In this document: positions 5,552 to 12,126 of the stretch, piece by piece
Layout of the letters: every line of letters begins with the position of its first letter
How positions within the stretch are numbered: position 1 is the stretch's first letter
DNA from: Candidatus Cloacimonadota bacterium
GTDB taxonomy: Bacteria > Cloacimonadota > Cloacimonadia > JGIOTU-2
NCBI GenBank assembly: GCA_011043895.1
Contig: DRBZ01000008.1
Span: 1 to 12,126, forward strand
DNA: 12,126 nucleotides
Direction: 5' to 3'
The notes under the pieces: generated by a model
Told to the model about the DNA's origin: nothing
What the model saw: only the letters and a program-made list of their open reading frames with translations
Database searches by the model: none
Position numbers and translations under genes: made by a program

Positions 5552-6384
5552 GCGTCCATCCTTGCTTTGATCTCAGAAAGTGCTTGAATAACTTCATCAT
5601 CTTTTGGAGCTTTCCCGTGCCAACCTGCTTGATCCTCCATAAATGAGACTCCTTTTCCTTTGACAGTCTTCGCAATGATCAGTGTAGGTTTATTTACAAC
5701 TTCATTGAATTCTCTGAAAGCATCAAGAATTGCTGAAATATTATGTCCATTGATCATGATCGTATGCCAGCCAAAAGCATTCCATTTTGCTTGTAATGGT
5801 TCAAGTGCCAGTACATCTTCTGTGTTACCATCAATTTGAAGATGATTCCTATCGACAATCGCACAGAGATTATCGAGTTTTCTATATGCAGCGAACATTG
5901 CTGCTTCCCAGATCTGTCCTTCTTGTAATTCTCCATCTCCAAGGAGGGTAAATACTCTGTAAAATTTCTTGTCCATTTTACACGCAAGTGCAATCCCAGA
6001 AGCGATTGATAATCCCTGACCCAGAGAACCAGTAGACACTTCAACTCCCGGAAGCATATATGATACAGGATGCCCCTGAAGCCGAGATTTGTATTTTCTG
6101 AGGGTCATCAATTCACTTCTGTTAAAGAAACCAGCATGCGCAAGAAGTGTATAAAAGAGTGGTGCAACATGCCCTTTCGATAGGATAAAACGATCTCTCC
6201 CTTCCCATTGAGGATTTGCAGGATCATAATTCATTTCATTAAAAAAAAGTACTGTTCCTATATCTGCAGCAGAAAGTGTTCCTCCTGGATGACCGGAACC
6301 AGCTTCTGCTATCATACTGATAATATCATAGCGTATTTCTTCTGCCTTGTGCCTGAGTTCGTTACTACATTCAATTTTTTTCAT
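5548..6384 (-). CDS. Transketolase, N-terminal section (split enzyme subunit)
   Basis: The 278-residue protein is the TPP diphosphate-binding half. Motifs in order: SGHPGGTLSAADI (30-42), SKGHVAPLFY (69-78), STGSLGQGLSIASG (117-130), and the TPP/Mg2+ motif GDGELQEGQIWEA (149-161) ending at N180 in DRNHLQIDG. HGKAP near 256 is the conserved late histidine region. I place the start at the ATG (6384-6382) with GAAGG a few bases upstream. A GTG two codons earlier is in frame but overlaps that ribosome-binding site. It is the first gene of a two-gene minus-strand unit with the C-terminal section and diverges from the PDZ-protein gene. Confidence 0.93.
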   Translation of the reverse strand: MKKIECSNELRHKAEEIRYDIISMIAEAGSGHPGGTLSAADIGTVLFFNEMNYDPANPQWEGRDRFILSKGHVAPLFYTLLAHAGFFNRSELMTLRKYKSRLQGHPVSYMLPGVEVSTGSLGQGLSIASGIALACKMDKKFYRVFTLLGDGELQEGQIWEAAMFAAYRKLDNLCAIVDRNHLQIDGNTEDVLALEPLQAKWNAFGWHTIMINGHNISAILDAFREFNEVVNKPTLIIAKTVKGKGVSFMEDQAGWHGKAPKDDEVIQALSEIKARMDA

Positions 6385-6410
6385 ATACACCTTCTCAAAC
6401 TTCGAAAATT

Positions 6411-6416
6411 ACCTCC
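6411..6416 (-). promoter_or_regulatory. Orphan strong Shine-Dalgarno sequence upstream of the transketolase start
   Basis: GGAGGT on the minus strand lies 26 bp before the transketolase ATG. No ATG or GTG follows it at usual spacing, while the real start has its own GAAGG. It could be a ribosome standby site, serve a tiny leader ORF with a rare start, or be chance. Confidence 0.2.
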
Positions 6417-6445
6417 AAAAAACATGAATTCAATGTTAAATTCTT

Positions 6446-6474
6446 AAGATGCAGAGCATTGATGATTATGTCAA
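6446..6474 (-). promoter_or_regulatory. Probable promoter of the transketolase operon
   Basis: On the minus strand TTGACA (6474-6469) is followed after 17 bp by CATCTT (6451-6446). The implied start site near 6439 gives a leader of about 55 nt. The -10 matches consensus at only three positions, but it resembles those proposed for the other genes here. Confidence 0.4.
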
Positions 6475-6484
6475 CAAAAAAGTA

Positions 6485-6512
6485 TTAACTCACTATATAG
6501 TTAAATTTTAAC
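6485..6512. repeat. Overlapping inverted repeats in the divergent intergenic region
   Basis: TTAACT (6485-6490) and AGTTAA (6499-6504) form 6-bp arms around an 8-bp centre. GTTAAA-T-TTTAAC (6500-6512) forms a second inverted repeat sharing the right arm. They sit between the two divergent -35 boxes, a fitting place for an operator, but the sequence is pure AT and could be chance. A further AACAT...ATGTT repeat lies at 6421-6437. Confidence 0.3.
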
Positions 6513-6519
6513 AGCTTTC

Positions 6520-6548
6520 TTGACAAAATTATTTTTTTTTCACTAATT
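6520..6548 (+). promoter_or_regulatory. Probable promoter of the PDZ-protein gene
   Basis: TTGACA (6520-6525) is followed after 17 bp, mostly a T run, by CTAATT (6543-6548). The implied start is about 11 bp before the ATG at 6566, leaving no room for a Shine-Dalgarno site, and none is seen. Confidence 0.35.
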
Positions 6549-6565
6549 AATACCACTGACATACT

Positions 6566-7840
6566 ATGAATAATAAATTTGAAGGACTGCAAATTATCGG
6601 TTTCTATGATAACAGCCAACTTCTTGAAAGTGGTGTCGAAGTTGGTGACTGGCTCGTGGAATACAATGGTGAGTTGATTGAAAGCAAAGAGCAACTCACA
6701 GAACTAAAACTCCGCTATCAGAACACTACGAATATTATTATCAAAGTAAACCGAAATGGGATTGATGAATATTTCCAGATCTGGCCCGGAGAACTTGGTG
6801 TATATCTTGCAGAAGTGGAGAAGAATCCGGATATACTCAAGGATGCAGTACGAATTGATGGCATCAAACGTTTAGAAAAAAGGACCGGACTAGAAAATAC
6901 CTTCTTTTCTTCACTAAAAAATATATTTGAATATTTTCAAATCAACATCGATTACCATCTACTCATCACCATTTCAGCATATCCTTTTCGTTTCCAATTT
7001 AAAAAAGGATATCCTCATAATATCCTTGATCCGACAGACGGCTATGATTGTGCATCTTTTCTTTTTGATAATTTAGAACTCAAATGGGAAATGCATGAGG
7101 GTAGAACAAAAGGACAGGATGCTTTGATCAAGCAGAGTATTGACAAAGGAATTCCAGTTCTAGCCCGAAATCTCTACGATAAAGAAGAATGGGGAATCAT
7201 TACTGGATATCAAAATAAAAGTAAAGAATTCTTCTGCAGAAGCTTTAGTGATAAAACTCTTGATTATTCCCTTGCACCAAATGCACCTTCGAAGATTATA
7301 ATTTTTCAAAATAAGCTATCACTCCAAGGTGAGTCAGGCACGATTCAATATCTTAAAGATCAGATAATTGAAGCGTTACATGTTGCTGAAGAGTTATTGA
7401 ACATTGAGGAATCCGAAGGATATTTTATCGGGAATCGAGCATTAGAAGAGTGGCAAGAAAATCTCAAGGATACAAAGTATTTTGATAAATTAAATGATGA
7501 AGAATATGATCGAGTATGCAAATTCAACCATCTTCTTTTTGATCGATACAGCTATAATTGCCAGATCGCATCAGATTTCTTCTCAGAAATAATTCCAGAA
7601 TTCGAAGATTCAAAAGAACATCTAAAGCGATTGAGTAAATTCTATAAAGCGGAATCCAAAGTATTGGGAGACTGTCAGAAATTTATTCCTAAGAACTCAG
7701 ATGAAAATCTTCGTAATTACTGGAATTCTAAATCTCGAAATAGTGAAGTTGTTGCTCTTGTAAAAATTCAAAAAAAGAACAGGGAAATAATGACGATCAT
7801 GGAGAAATTACCCATGTTCAAAAATTCTGATATAGTTTGA
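6566..7840 (+). CDS. PDZ-domain protein with a degenerate C39/BtrH-like cysteine-peptidase-type domain
   Basis: The 424-residue protein has no signal peptide. Residues 5-75 look like a PDZ domain (VEVGDWLVEYNGELIES, then an IIIKVNRNG strand). Residues about 95-250 resemble the C39-like papain fold seen in BtrH/DUF4872-type proteins: a central GYDCASFLF (159-167), then GIPVLARNLYDKEEWGIITGY (195-215, a beta-hairpin) and a following FFCRSFSD strand. The histidine normally found in the hairpin of active members appears as Trp209. The helical C-terminus (about 260-370) has L-x-x-A-x-x-L-L and R-A-L-x-x-W features like the BtrH C-terminus. An in-frame stop at 6557 fixes this as the first possible ATG; it lacks a Shine-Dalgarno site. 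It precedes the yajC run by 69 bp. The fold assignment is from pattern memory, and no reaction can be named. Confidence 0.55.
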   Translation: MNNKFEGLQIIGFYDNSQLLESGVEVGDWLVEYNGELIESKEQLTELKLRYQNTTNIIIKVNRNGIDEYFQIWPGELGVYLAEVEKNPDILKDAVRIDGIKRLEKRTGLENTFFSSLKNIFEYFQINIDYHLLITISAYPFRFQFKKGYPHNILDPTDGYDCASFLFDNLELKWEMHEGRTKGQDALIKQSIDKGIPVLARNLYDKEEWGIITGYQNKSKEFFCRSFSDKTLDYSLAPNAPSKIIIFQNKLSLQGESGTIQYLKDQIIEALHVAEELLNIEESEGYFIGNRALEEWQENLKDTKYFDKLNDEEYDRVCKFNHLLFDRYSYNCQIASDFFSEIIPEFEDSKEHLKRLSKFYKAESKVLGDCQKFIPKNSDENLRNYWNSKSRNSEVVALVKIQKKNREIMTIMEKLPMFKNSDIV

Positions 7841-7868
7841 CAGTATAACTACCTAATAAAAATTTATA
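7837..7868 (+). promoter_or_regulatory. Possible internal promoter before yajC
   Basis: TTGACA (7837-7842) overlaps the stop codon of the PDZ-protein gene. The best -10-like sequence, TTTATA (7863-7868), is 20 bp away, beyond normal spacing. It could let yajC and the following genes be transcribed separately, but support is weak. Confidence 0.2.
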
Positions 7869-7909
7869 CCAATTAATAGAAGAAAAAAATCACAATAAAA
7901 GGAGAACTC

Positions 7910-8233
7910 ATGTTCACGAGTTTATTATATGCTCAAGAAGCTACAGAAGGTGCACAGCAAACTGCTCAGGGCGGTGGCATTATGGGGTTTCTACCGATTA
8001 TTATCATGTTCGTTATTCTCTACTTCTTACTCATTCGCCCACAGCAGAAAAAGCAAAAAGAAGTTCAGAAAATGCGCGAAGAACTTCAAAAGAATGAAAA
8101 GGTTATCACAACCGGTGGAATCATTGGTACAATATACAGCATTAAAGGTGATGTTGTAGTACTTAAAATCGATGACAATGTAAAAATCGAAGTAACCAAA
8201 GCTGCTATTGCCACAAAAGTTACTAATCAATAA
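7910..8233 (+). CDS. yajC: Preprotein translocase subunit YajC
   Basis: The 107-residue protein has the family's size and layout: a short Ala/Gln/Gly-rich N-terminus, one transmembrane helix (about 25-42, GFLPIIIMFVILYFLLI), the hallmark RPQQKKQKE directly after it, then a small beta domain with KVITTGGIIGTIYSIKGD. YajC associates with SecDF in the inner membrane and supports protein export. AAAGGAG lies six bases before the ATG, the strongest ribosome-binding site in the window. The stop overlaps the start of the next gene (TAATG). secD and secF, which often follow yajC, are absent; peptide deformylase follows instead. Confidence 0.93.
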   Translation: MFTSLLYAQEATEGAQQTAQGGGIMGFLPIIIMFVILYFLLIRPQQKKQKEVQKMREELQKNEKVITTGGIIGTIYSIKGDVVVLKIDDNVKIEVTKAAIATKVTNQ

Positions 8234-8763
8234 TGAAGAAAAAAATTCGTTTACTCGGAGATGAGGTTCTGCGAAAGATTGCAGAACCTGTTTCTCCCGA
8301 GAGTGACGTAGCAAAAAAGGTCGTACAAGACTTGATCGACACACTCAAAGTAAACGAAGAATTTGCTCTTGCAGCAACACAGATCGGGCATCTTCATAGG
8401 GTATTTATTATTAATCCTATCTGGATCGAAGATGAAAAAAAACGCAAACCAATGATCTTCATTAATCCTGAATTTCTTGAATTCGAAGGTGAGCAATATG
8501 AACTTGAAGGATGCTTGAGTATTCCTGAAATTTTCGAGAAAGTCAAACGTGCTTACAAAGTTAAGCTCAAAGCTCAGGACCTTTCTGGTACATGGAGAAC
8601 TTATTCCGGAAAGGGTCTTTTTGCCCGTGCTGCGCAGCATGAAAATGATCATCTGGATGGAATTCTCTTTATTGATAAGATATCTCCTTTCCGTAGAAAA
8701 TTACTACACGGAAAACTAAAGAAAATATCTTCAACAACCAAAGATGGAGTAAATGTTGGGTGA
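8233..8763 (+). CDS. def: Peptide deformylase
   Basis: The 176-residue enzyme removes the formyl group from the N-terminal methionine of new proteins, using a metal (normally Fe2+) held by one Cys and two His. EGCLSIP (92-98) gives ligand Cys94, and QHENDHLDG (135-143) gives His136, His140 and catalytic Glu137. Motif I, normally GxGxAAPQ, reads EFALAATQ (43-50): both glycines and the proline are replaced but Gln50 is kept. N-terminal KIRLLGDEVLRKIAEPV is typical. It starts on the last base of the yajC stop and overlaps the fmt start by four bases, so it is probably translated in series with both. The enzyme is likely active, since every metal and catalytic residue is present. Confidence 0.93.
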   Translation: MKKKIRLLGDEVLRKIAEPVSPESDVAKKVVQDLIDTLKVNEEFALAATQIGHLHRVFIINPIWIEDEKKRKPMIFINPEFLEFEGEQYELEGCLSIPEIFEKVKRAYKVKLKAQDLSGTWRTYSGKGLFARAAQHENDHLDGILFIDKISPFRRKLLHGKLKKISSTTKDGVNVG

Positions 8764-9704
8764 GATCGCTTGAGAGAATCATTTTTATGGGAACACCTCA
8801 GTTCGCAGTTCCCACATTACAGGCACTTGTTACAAACAACAAAAAACCTCTTCTCGTTATAACTCAGCCAGACAGAAAAAGAGGTCGGAGACAAAAGGTC
8901 AGTTACTCTCCTGTAAAAAAAGTTACCCTTGAAAATGACCTCCCTTTGATCCAACCTGAAAGTGTTAACAGGCAATCTGTTATCGACGAAGTAAGATCAT
9001 ATGATCCTCAACTGATAATCACAGCAGCTTTCGGTAAAATTCTCGGAAAAAGATTCCTGAATATTGCTGATTATGGCTGCATAAATCTTCACCCTTCCTT
9101 ACTGCCAAAATATAGGGGACCTTCACCAGTTAATTGGACACTTTTCAATGCAGAAGAAATTACCGGCAATACCATTTTTTATGTGAACTCCCATATGGAT
9201 GCAGGTGATATAATTTTGCAAAGTAGAATAATGATCCAATTCAATGATACCTATGGTTCATTATTGAAAAAATTAAGTGAAAAAGGAGCAAAAGATATTC
9301 TGAAAGCACTTTCTTTGATAGAAGAGTGTAAGGATGTTCCTCAACCTCAAAACGACCGCTATGCAACATATTCAAAACTGATCACACGAGAAACCTGTAA
9401 AATCAACTGGGCAGATTCAGCAAAAACTATCTACTGGAAAATACGCGGTCTGTCACCTTATCCTGGTGCTTTCAGCTATCTAAAGGGACGAGAGCTCAAG
9501 ATATTGGAAGCAGTTCCTACTATTCAGGAACATCCTTCATGCGGGAAAGTTGTCGAGATACTGAAAGGTGAAGGATTTCTTGTAACTACTGGATACAGAC
9601 TCCTTCTTGTAAAGAAAGTTAAACCAGCAGGAAAACCAGAAATGTCTGCCTACGCTTATTGTCTGGGTGCACACATTCTCAATGAATACTTTACCAATGA
9701 CTAA
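8760..9704 (+). CDS. fmt: Methionyl-tRNA formyltransferase
   Basis: The 314-residue enzyme, close to the 315 of E. coli, transfers a formyl group from 10-formyltetrahydrofolate to initiator Met-tRNA. The N-terminal Rossmann-like domain opens IIFMGTPQFAVPTL. Catalytic residues appear in INLHPSLLPKYRGPSP (108-123; N109 and H111) and HMDAGDI (145-151; D147). The C-terminal tRNA-binding domain starts near INWADSAKTIYWKIRGLSPYPGAF. The start is GTG at 8760: the only later ATG is inside the FMGTP strand and would delete part of the fold. GTGA overlaps the def stop, and GGAG lies 10 bp upstream. It is the partner of the preceding deformylase, a very common pairing. Confidence 0.94.
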   Translation: MRSLERIIFMGTPQFAVPTLQALVTNNKKPLLVITQPDRKRGRRQKVSYSPVKKVTLENDLPLIQPESVNRQSVIDEVRSYDPQLIITAAFGKILGKRFLNIADYGCINLHPSLLPKYRGPSPVNWTLFNAEEITGNTIFYVNSHMDAGDIILQSRIMIQFNDTYGSLLKKLSEKGAKDILKALSLIEECKDVPQPQNDRYATYSKLITRETCKINWADSAKTIYWKIRGLSPYPGAFSYLKGRELKILEAVPTIQEHPSCGKVVEILKGEGFLVTTGYRLLLVKKVKPAGKPEMSAYAYCLGAHILNEYFTND

Positions 9705-10461
9705 GAAGCCTACAGGAAAAGCACTTTTCCTGTGGCTCTCAACGATCAGTTTGATCCTGCTCATGATTGCAGTGACTCTTCTTTGGTATTTCATATCCCC
9801 GAGGTTGCATGAATTCAATGAAGCGTTCCCTTTTATCCTTCTTACAGGATTACGAATATTTTTCTTCATACTTGTTATTGGTTCAATTCTTGTGCTCTTG
9901 ACTGCATTAACCGAGCGAAATTTTATAATTGCACGATTTGCCGTACATCTCTTCATCAAGATCATGTATCCGATATGTGTCTTTATGAGTTCATTGGTCG
10001 GCATAAAAGAGGAACTCATAGGGGAATCCTTTGTGAAAGTGAATGATACATTCATAAGATCAATGCGCAAAAAATTCAAAGCAAAGGATGTCCTTATTCT
10101 GCTTCCACATTGTCTGCAATCAACTGAATGCAAGATCCGTATCACAACTGACCCCTCAAACTGTATTCGCTGTATGAAATGTGATATCGGCAAAGTGCTT
10201 AAATTGGCTGAAAAATATAATGTTGAAGTAGCAATAGCCACGGGTGGAACACTTGCTCGAAGAATTATTATTGATAAAAAACCAAATATCATTATTGCGG
10301 TTGCCTGCTATAGAGACTTAGTTTCAGGAATTCGTGATACCTATCCTATTATGACAATGGGAATTCTGAACCTTCGACCGGAAGGTCCATGTATCAATAC
10401 TAAAGTGGAGATTGACAAACTGCAAAAAACACTTGATTCGATCGTGCTGCAGAGTAATTAA
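9697..10461 (+). CDS. DUF116 family membrane protein with cysteine-rich domain
   Basis: The product has 254 residues from this ATG. Two clear hydrophobic segments (about 9-31 and 46-70) and a weaker one (about 80-98) anchor a cytoplasmic domain. That domain has LLPHCLQSTEC (135-145), CIRCMKC (156-162, C-x2-C-x2-C), ATGGTLARR (181-189), VACYRDL (202-208) and RPEGPCINTKV (227-237). Seven cysteines in this arrangement are the DUF116 signature and suggest a metal or Fe-S site. The family has no established function that I know of, although genes next to fmt are frequent. None of the possible starts (GTG 9667, ATG 9682, ATG 9697) has a Shine-Dalgarno site; 9697 gives the shortest overlap with fmt (8 bp), consistent with coupled translation. 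Confidence 0.82.
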   Translation: MTKKPTGKALFLWLSTISLILLMIAVTLLWYFISPRLHEFNEAFPFILLTGLRIFFFILVIGSILVLLTALTERNFIIARFAVHLFIKIMYPICVFMSSLVGIKEELIGESFVKVNDTFIRSMRKKFKAKDVLILLPHCLQSTECKIRITTDPSNCIRCMKCDIGKVLKLAEKYNVEVAIATGGTLARRIIIDKKPNIIIAVACYRDLVSGIRDTYPIMTMGILNLRPEGPCINTKVEIDKLQKTLDSIVLQSN

Positions 10462-10469
10462 GACGGGAT

Positions 10470-11921
10470 ATGAAATTTAAAGGACATACGATTCAAAAAA
10501 TTTCTGATGCGATCTGGGAAATTCCTCGAAACGAAGAGATGATGAGTCCTGCAAGGTTTTATGCGACACAAAAAATGCTTCCGCAGATCTTCAAAGATAA
10601 TGCATTAACTCAACTTATCAATGTTGCACATTTACCTGGCATTCAGAAATATGCAATGGCAATGCCCGATATCCATTATGGCTACGGATTCCCAATAGGT
10701 GGTGTTGCAGCCTTTGATCTTGAGGAAGGAATTATCTCACCTGGTGGAGTTGGGTACGATATAAATTGCGGAGTGCGCTTTTGTAGAACAAACTTAATAT
10801 TTAATGAGGTTAAAGATCAAATTGAAGATATCGTAAAAGGATTCTATCGGTATGTTCCAAGCGGCGTCGGATCAAGTGGGGCGATAAAAAAACTCAATCA
10901 AGTCGAAGAGAATGAAGTGATGACCAAAGGTGCACAGTGGGCTATTGAGAAGGGATTTGGTAATGCAGATGATCTGAAACACATAGAAAATTTTGGATGC
11001 ATGGAGAAAGCAAATCCAGACACTATCAGCAATCGTGCACGTCAGCGAGGACTTGATCAGGTTGGAACACTTGGCTCTGGAAATCATTTTCTAGAAATTG
11101 GAACAATCGATAAGATCTATGATGATGAAGTAGCAAAAAAACTGAATCTAAGGTTACAACAAATTGTAGTTATGGTACACAGCGGTTCAAGAGGATTTGG
11201 TTACCAAATTTGTGATGATTTTTTGCATGAGATGGTGAAAAAATTCACCGATCTTCCGTTTCACATTCCTGATAGACAACTTGCCTGTGCTCCATTCAGC
11301 TCTGAACTGGGACAACGATATTATCAGGCGATGTGCTGTGCAGCAAATTATGCTTGGGCAAATCGTCAGGTGCTGATGAGTCTTGCAGAAAGAGCACTCA
11401 TCAAATCTCTTTCAATCTCAGAGAAAGAGCTTGATTTTAAGTTAATATATGATGTATGCCATAATATTGCAAAACTCGAAAAGCATAGAGTAAATGGCTC
11501 GGAGAGAACACTCTGTGTTCATAGAAAAGGCGCCACTCGGGCTTTTGGACCAAATAGAGAAGAGCTTTCTGATGAATATAAAGTAATCGGGCAGCCGGTT
11601 ATCATCCCGGGAGATATGGGAACGCATTCTTATCTATTAATCGGTACAGAAAAAGCAATGACTGAAAGCTTCGGTTCGTGCTGCCATGGAGCAGGACGTG
11701 TTATGAGCAGAAGTGCAGCGAAGCGGTCTTTTTCATTCCACGAAGTAAAAAATAAGCTTCAGAAGCAGGGGATCGTTGCCTGGTCTGTACAAAAGAATAC
11801 TCTCGTCGAAGAATCTCCAGATACGTATAAAAATGTCTCAGATGTAGTCGATGCAGTTGAGATCGCAGGACTTGCTAAAAAAGTTGTACGCACTCGACCA
11901 CTCGGCGTACTCAAAGGGTAA
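10470..11921 (+). CDS. rtcB: RNA-splicing ligase RtcB
   Basis: The 483-residue protein is full length for this GTP- and Mn2+-dependent ligase, which joins RNA 2',3'-cyclic-phosphate or 3'-phosphate ends to 5'-OH ends. Motifs in order: AMPDIHYGYGFPIGGVAA (64-81), GVGYDINCGVR (93-103, metal ligands D97 and C100), LGSGNHFLEI (201-210, N205, H206), VHSGSRGFG (236-244, H237), DVCHNIAKLEKH (328-339, H331), VHRKGATRAFGP (350-361), PGDMGTHSYL (380-389) and CCHGAGRVMSR (404-414), where H406 corresponds to the histidine that takes GMP. No intein is present. Start ATG has only a weak GGG nearby. The stop TAATG overlaps the archease start. In bacteria RtcB is associated with repair of cleaved tRNA or rRNA. 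Confidence 0.96.
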   Translation: MKFKGHTIQKISDAIWEIPRNEEMMSPARFYATQKMLPQIFKDNALTQLINVAHLPGIQKYAMAMPDIHYGYGFPIGGVAAFDLEEGIISPGGVGYDINCGVRFCRTNLIFNEVKDQIEDIVKGFYRYVPSGVGSSGAIKKLNQVEENEVMTKGAQWAIEKGFGNADDLKHIENFGCMEKANPDTISNRARQRGLDQVGTLGSGNHFLEIGTIDKIYDDEVAKKLNLRLQQIVVMVHSGSRGFGYQICDDFLHEMVKKFTDLPFHIPDRQLACAPFSSELGQRYYQAMCCAANYAWANRQVLMSLAERALIKSLSISEKELDFKLIYDVCHNIAKLEKHRVNGSERTLCVHRKGATRAFGPNREELSDEYKVIGQPVIIPGDMGTHSYLLIGTEKAMTESFGSCCHGAGRVMSRSAAKRSFSFHEVKNKLQKQGIVAWSVQKNTLVEESPDTYKNVSDVVDAVEIAGLAKKVVRTRPLGVLKG

Positions 11922-12126
11922 TGAACTACAGGATAATCGATCATACTGCTGATATTGCTGTTGAATTTTACGGAAGATCCTTGAATGAGTTATTCGAGAG
12001 TGCTGCAAATTCGCTTTCTCAAATCATATATCAGCAACGAAAACCTGAAATAATTGATAATCCCCATTCTTTTGATTTTCAATTTAGCGATGAAGATCTT
12101 ACAGTAAATTTTATTAATTTCTTAAG
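11921..12126 (+). CDS. Archease, RtcB activator (3' end outside window)
   Basis: The visible 68 residues open MNYRIIDHTADIAVEFYGRS and continue LNELFESAANSLSQIIY; D-H-T-A-D-I, then G-x-x-L-x-E-L-F-x-x-A-A is the archease N-terminal signature, with the aspartates that bind the activating metal. SDEDLTVNFINFL (56-68) matches the conserved helix after the first sheet. Archease speeds RtcB guanylylation and allows multiple turnover. Its ATG shares one base with the rtcB stop, and AAAGGG lies just upstream, so the two are translationally coupled. About half of the roughly 140-residue protein is beyond the window. Confidence 0.93.
   Translation, partial: MNYRIIDHTADIAVEFYGRSLNELFESAANSLSQIIYQQRKPEIIDNPHSFDFQFSDEDLTVNFINFL

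Noticed and set aside
4607..6384. Split transketolase as a frameshifted pseudogene
   Set aside because: The junction is a clean ATGA overlap between complete domains with proper starts, matching the natural two-subunit form.
5548..6390. GTG at 6390-6388 as transketolase start
   Set aside because: The GTG is part of the GAAGGTG ribosome-binding stretch for the ATG at 6384, so it would occlude its own site.
9537..10292. 251-codon minus-strand frame opposite fmt and the DUF116 gene
   Set aside because: Long enough to tempt, but it lies antisense to two well-supported genes and its translation is low-complexity with no family motif; it is a shadow of codon bias.

Overview
The window is AT-rich (roughly 35% GC by eye) and gene-dense. 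It comes from a bacterium with a conventional Sec system (YajC), signal peptides and an N-formylmethionine cycle (Def and Fmt). Split transketolase, the Fmt-DUF116 pairing, an RtcB-archease pair, dispersed short repeats and an integrase-type transposase tail would fit a little-studied Gram-negative lineage of the Cloacimonadota or wider FCB type. That placement is inference from memory; nothing here (no rRNA) fixes the taxonomy.

Left end (1-1967): the last 37 codons of a DDE integrase/transposase are followed about 35 bp later by a sequence ending in TTGACA that looks like the element's terminus. A TetR-family regulator gene starts 50 bp beyond. It is followed 32 bp later by a nitronate monooxygenase/2-nitropropane dioxygenase-like flavoprotein with a C-terminal four-cysteine cluster. 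The TTGACA at the element end is correctly spaced to serve as the -35 box for this pair.

Middle left (1968-4606): a 535-bp gene-free stretch holds short palindromes, G/C runs, a degenerate dispersed-repeat-like segment and a doubtful 24-codon ORF. An eight-helix membrane protein of unknown function and an exported metallophosphoesterase (D-x-E instead of D-x-H in motif I) follow as an overlapping pair. A 7-bp tandem repeat array sits in the short gap before the convergent genes.

Middle (4607-6565, minus strand): the two halves of a split transketolase overlap by ATGA. A divergent intergenic region with inverted repeats and TTGACA boxes on both strands follows.

Right (6566-12126): a PDZ-containing protein with a degenerate C39-like cysteine-peptidase-type domain, then a tightly packed run yajC-def-fmt-DUF116-rtcB-archease. 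Four of its five junctions overlap by 1-8 bp. The run links protein export, formyl-Met addition and removal, a membrane protein with a cysteine-rich domain, and RNA ligation with its activator. Archease is cut off by the window edge.

No rRNA, tRNA, CRISPR array or convincing riboswitch was seen. The most interesting leads are the PDZ/C39-like protein, the membrane protein-phosphatase pair, the promoter formed at the mobile-element end, the recurring TTGACA-N17-CAT-like promoter pattern, and the coupling of initiator-Met processing with RNA repair.
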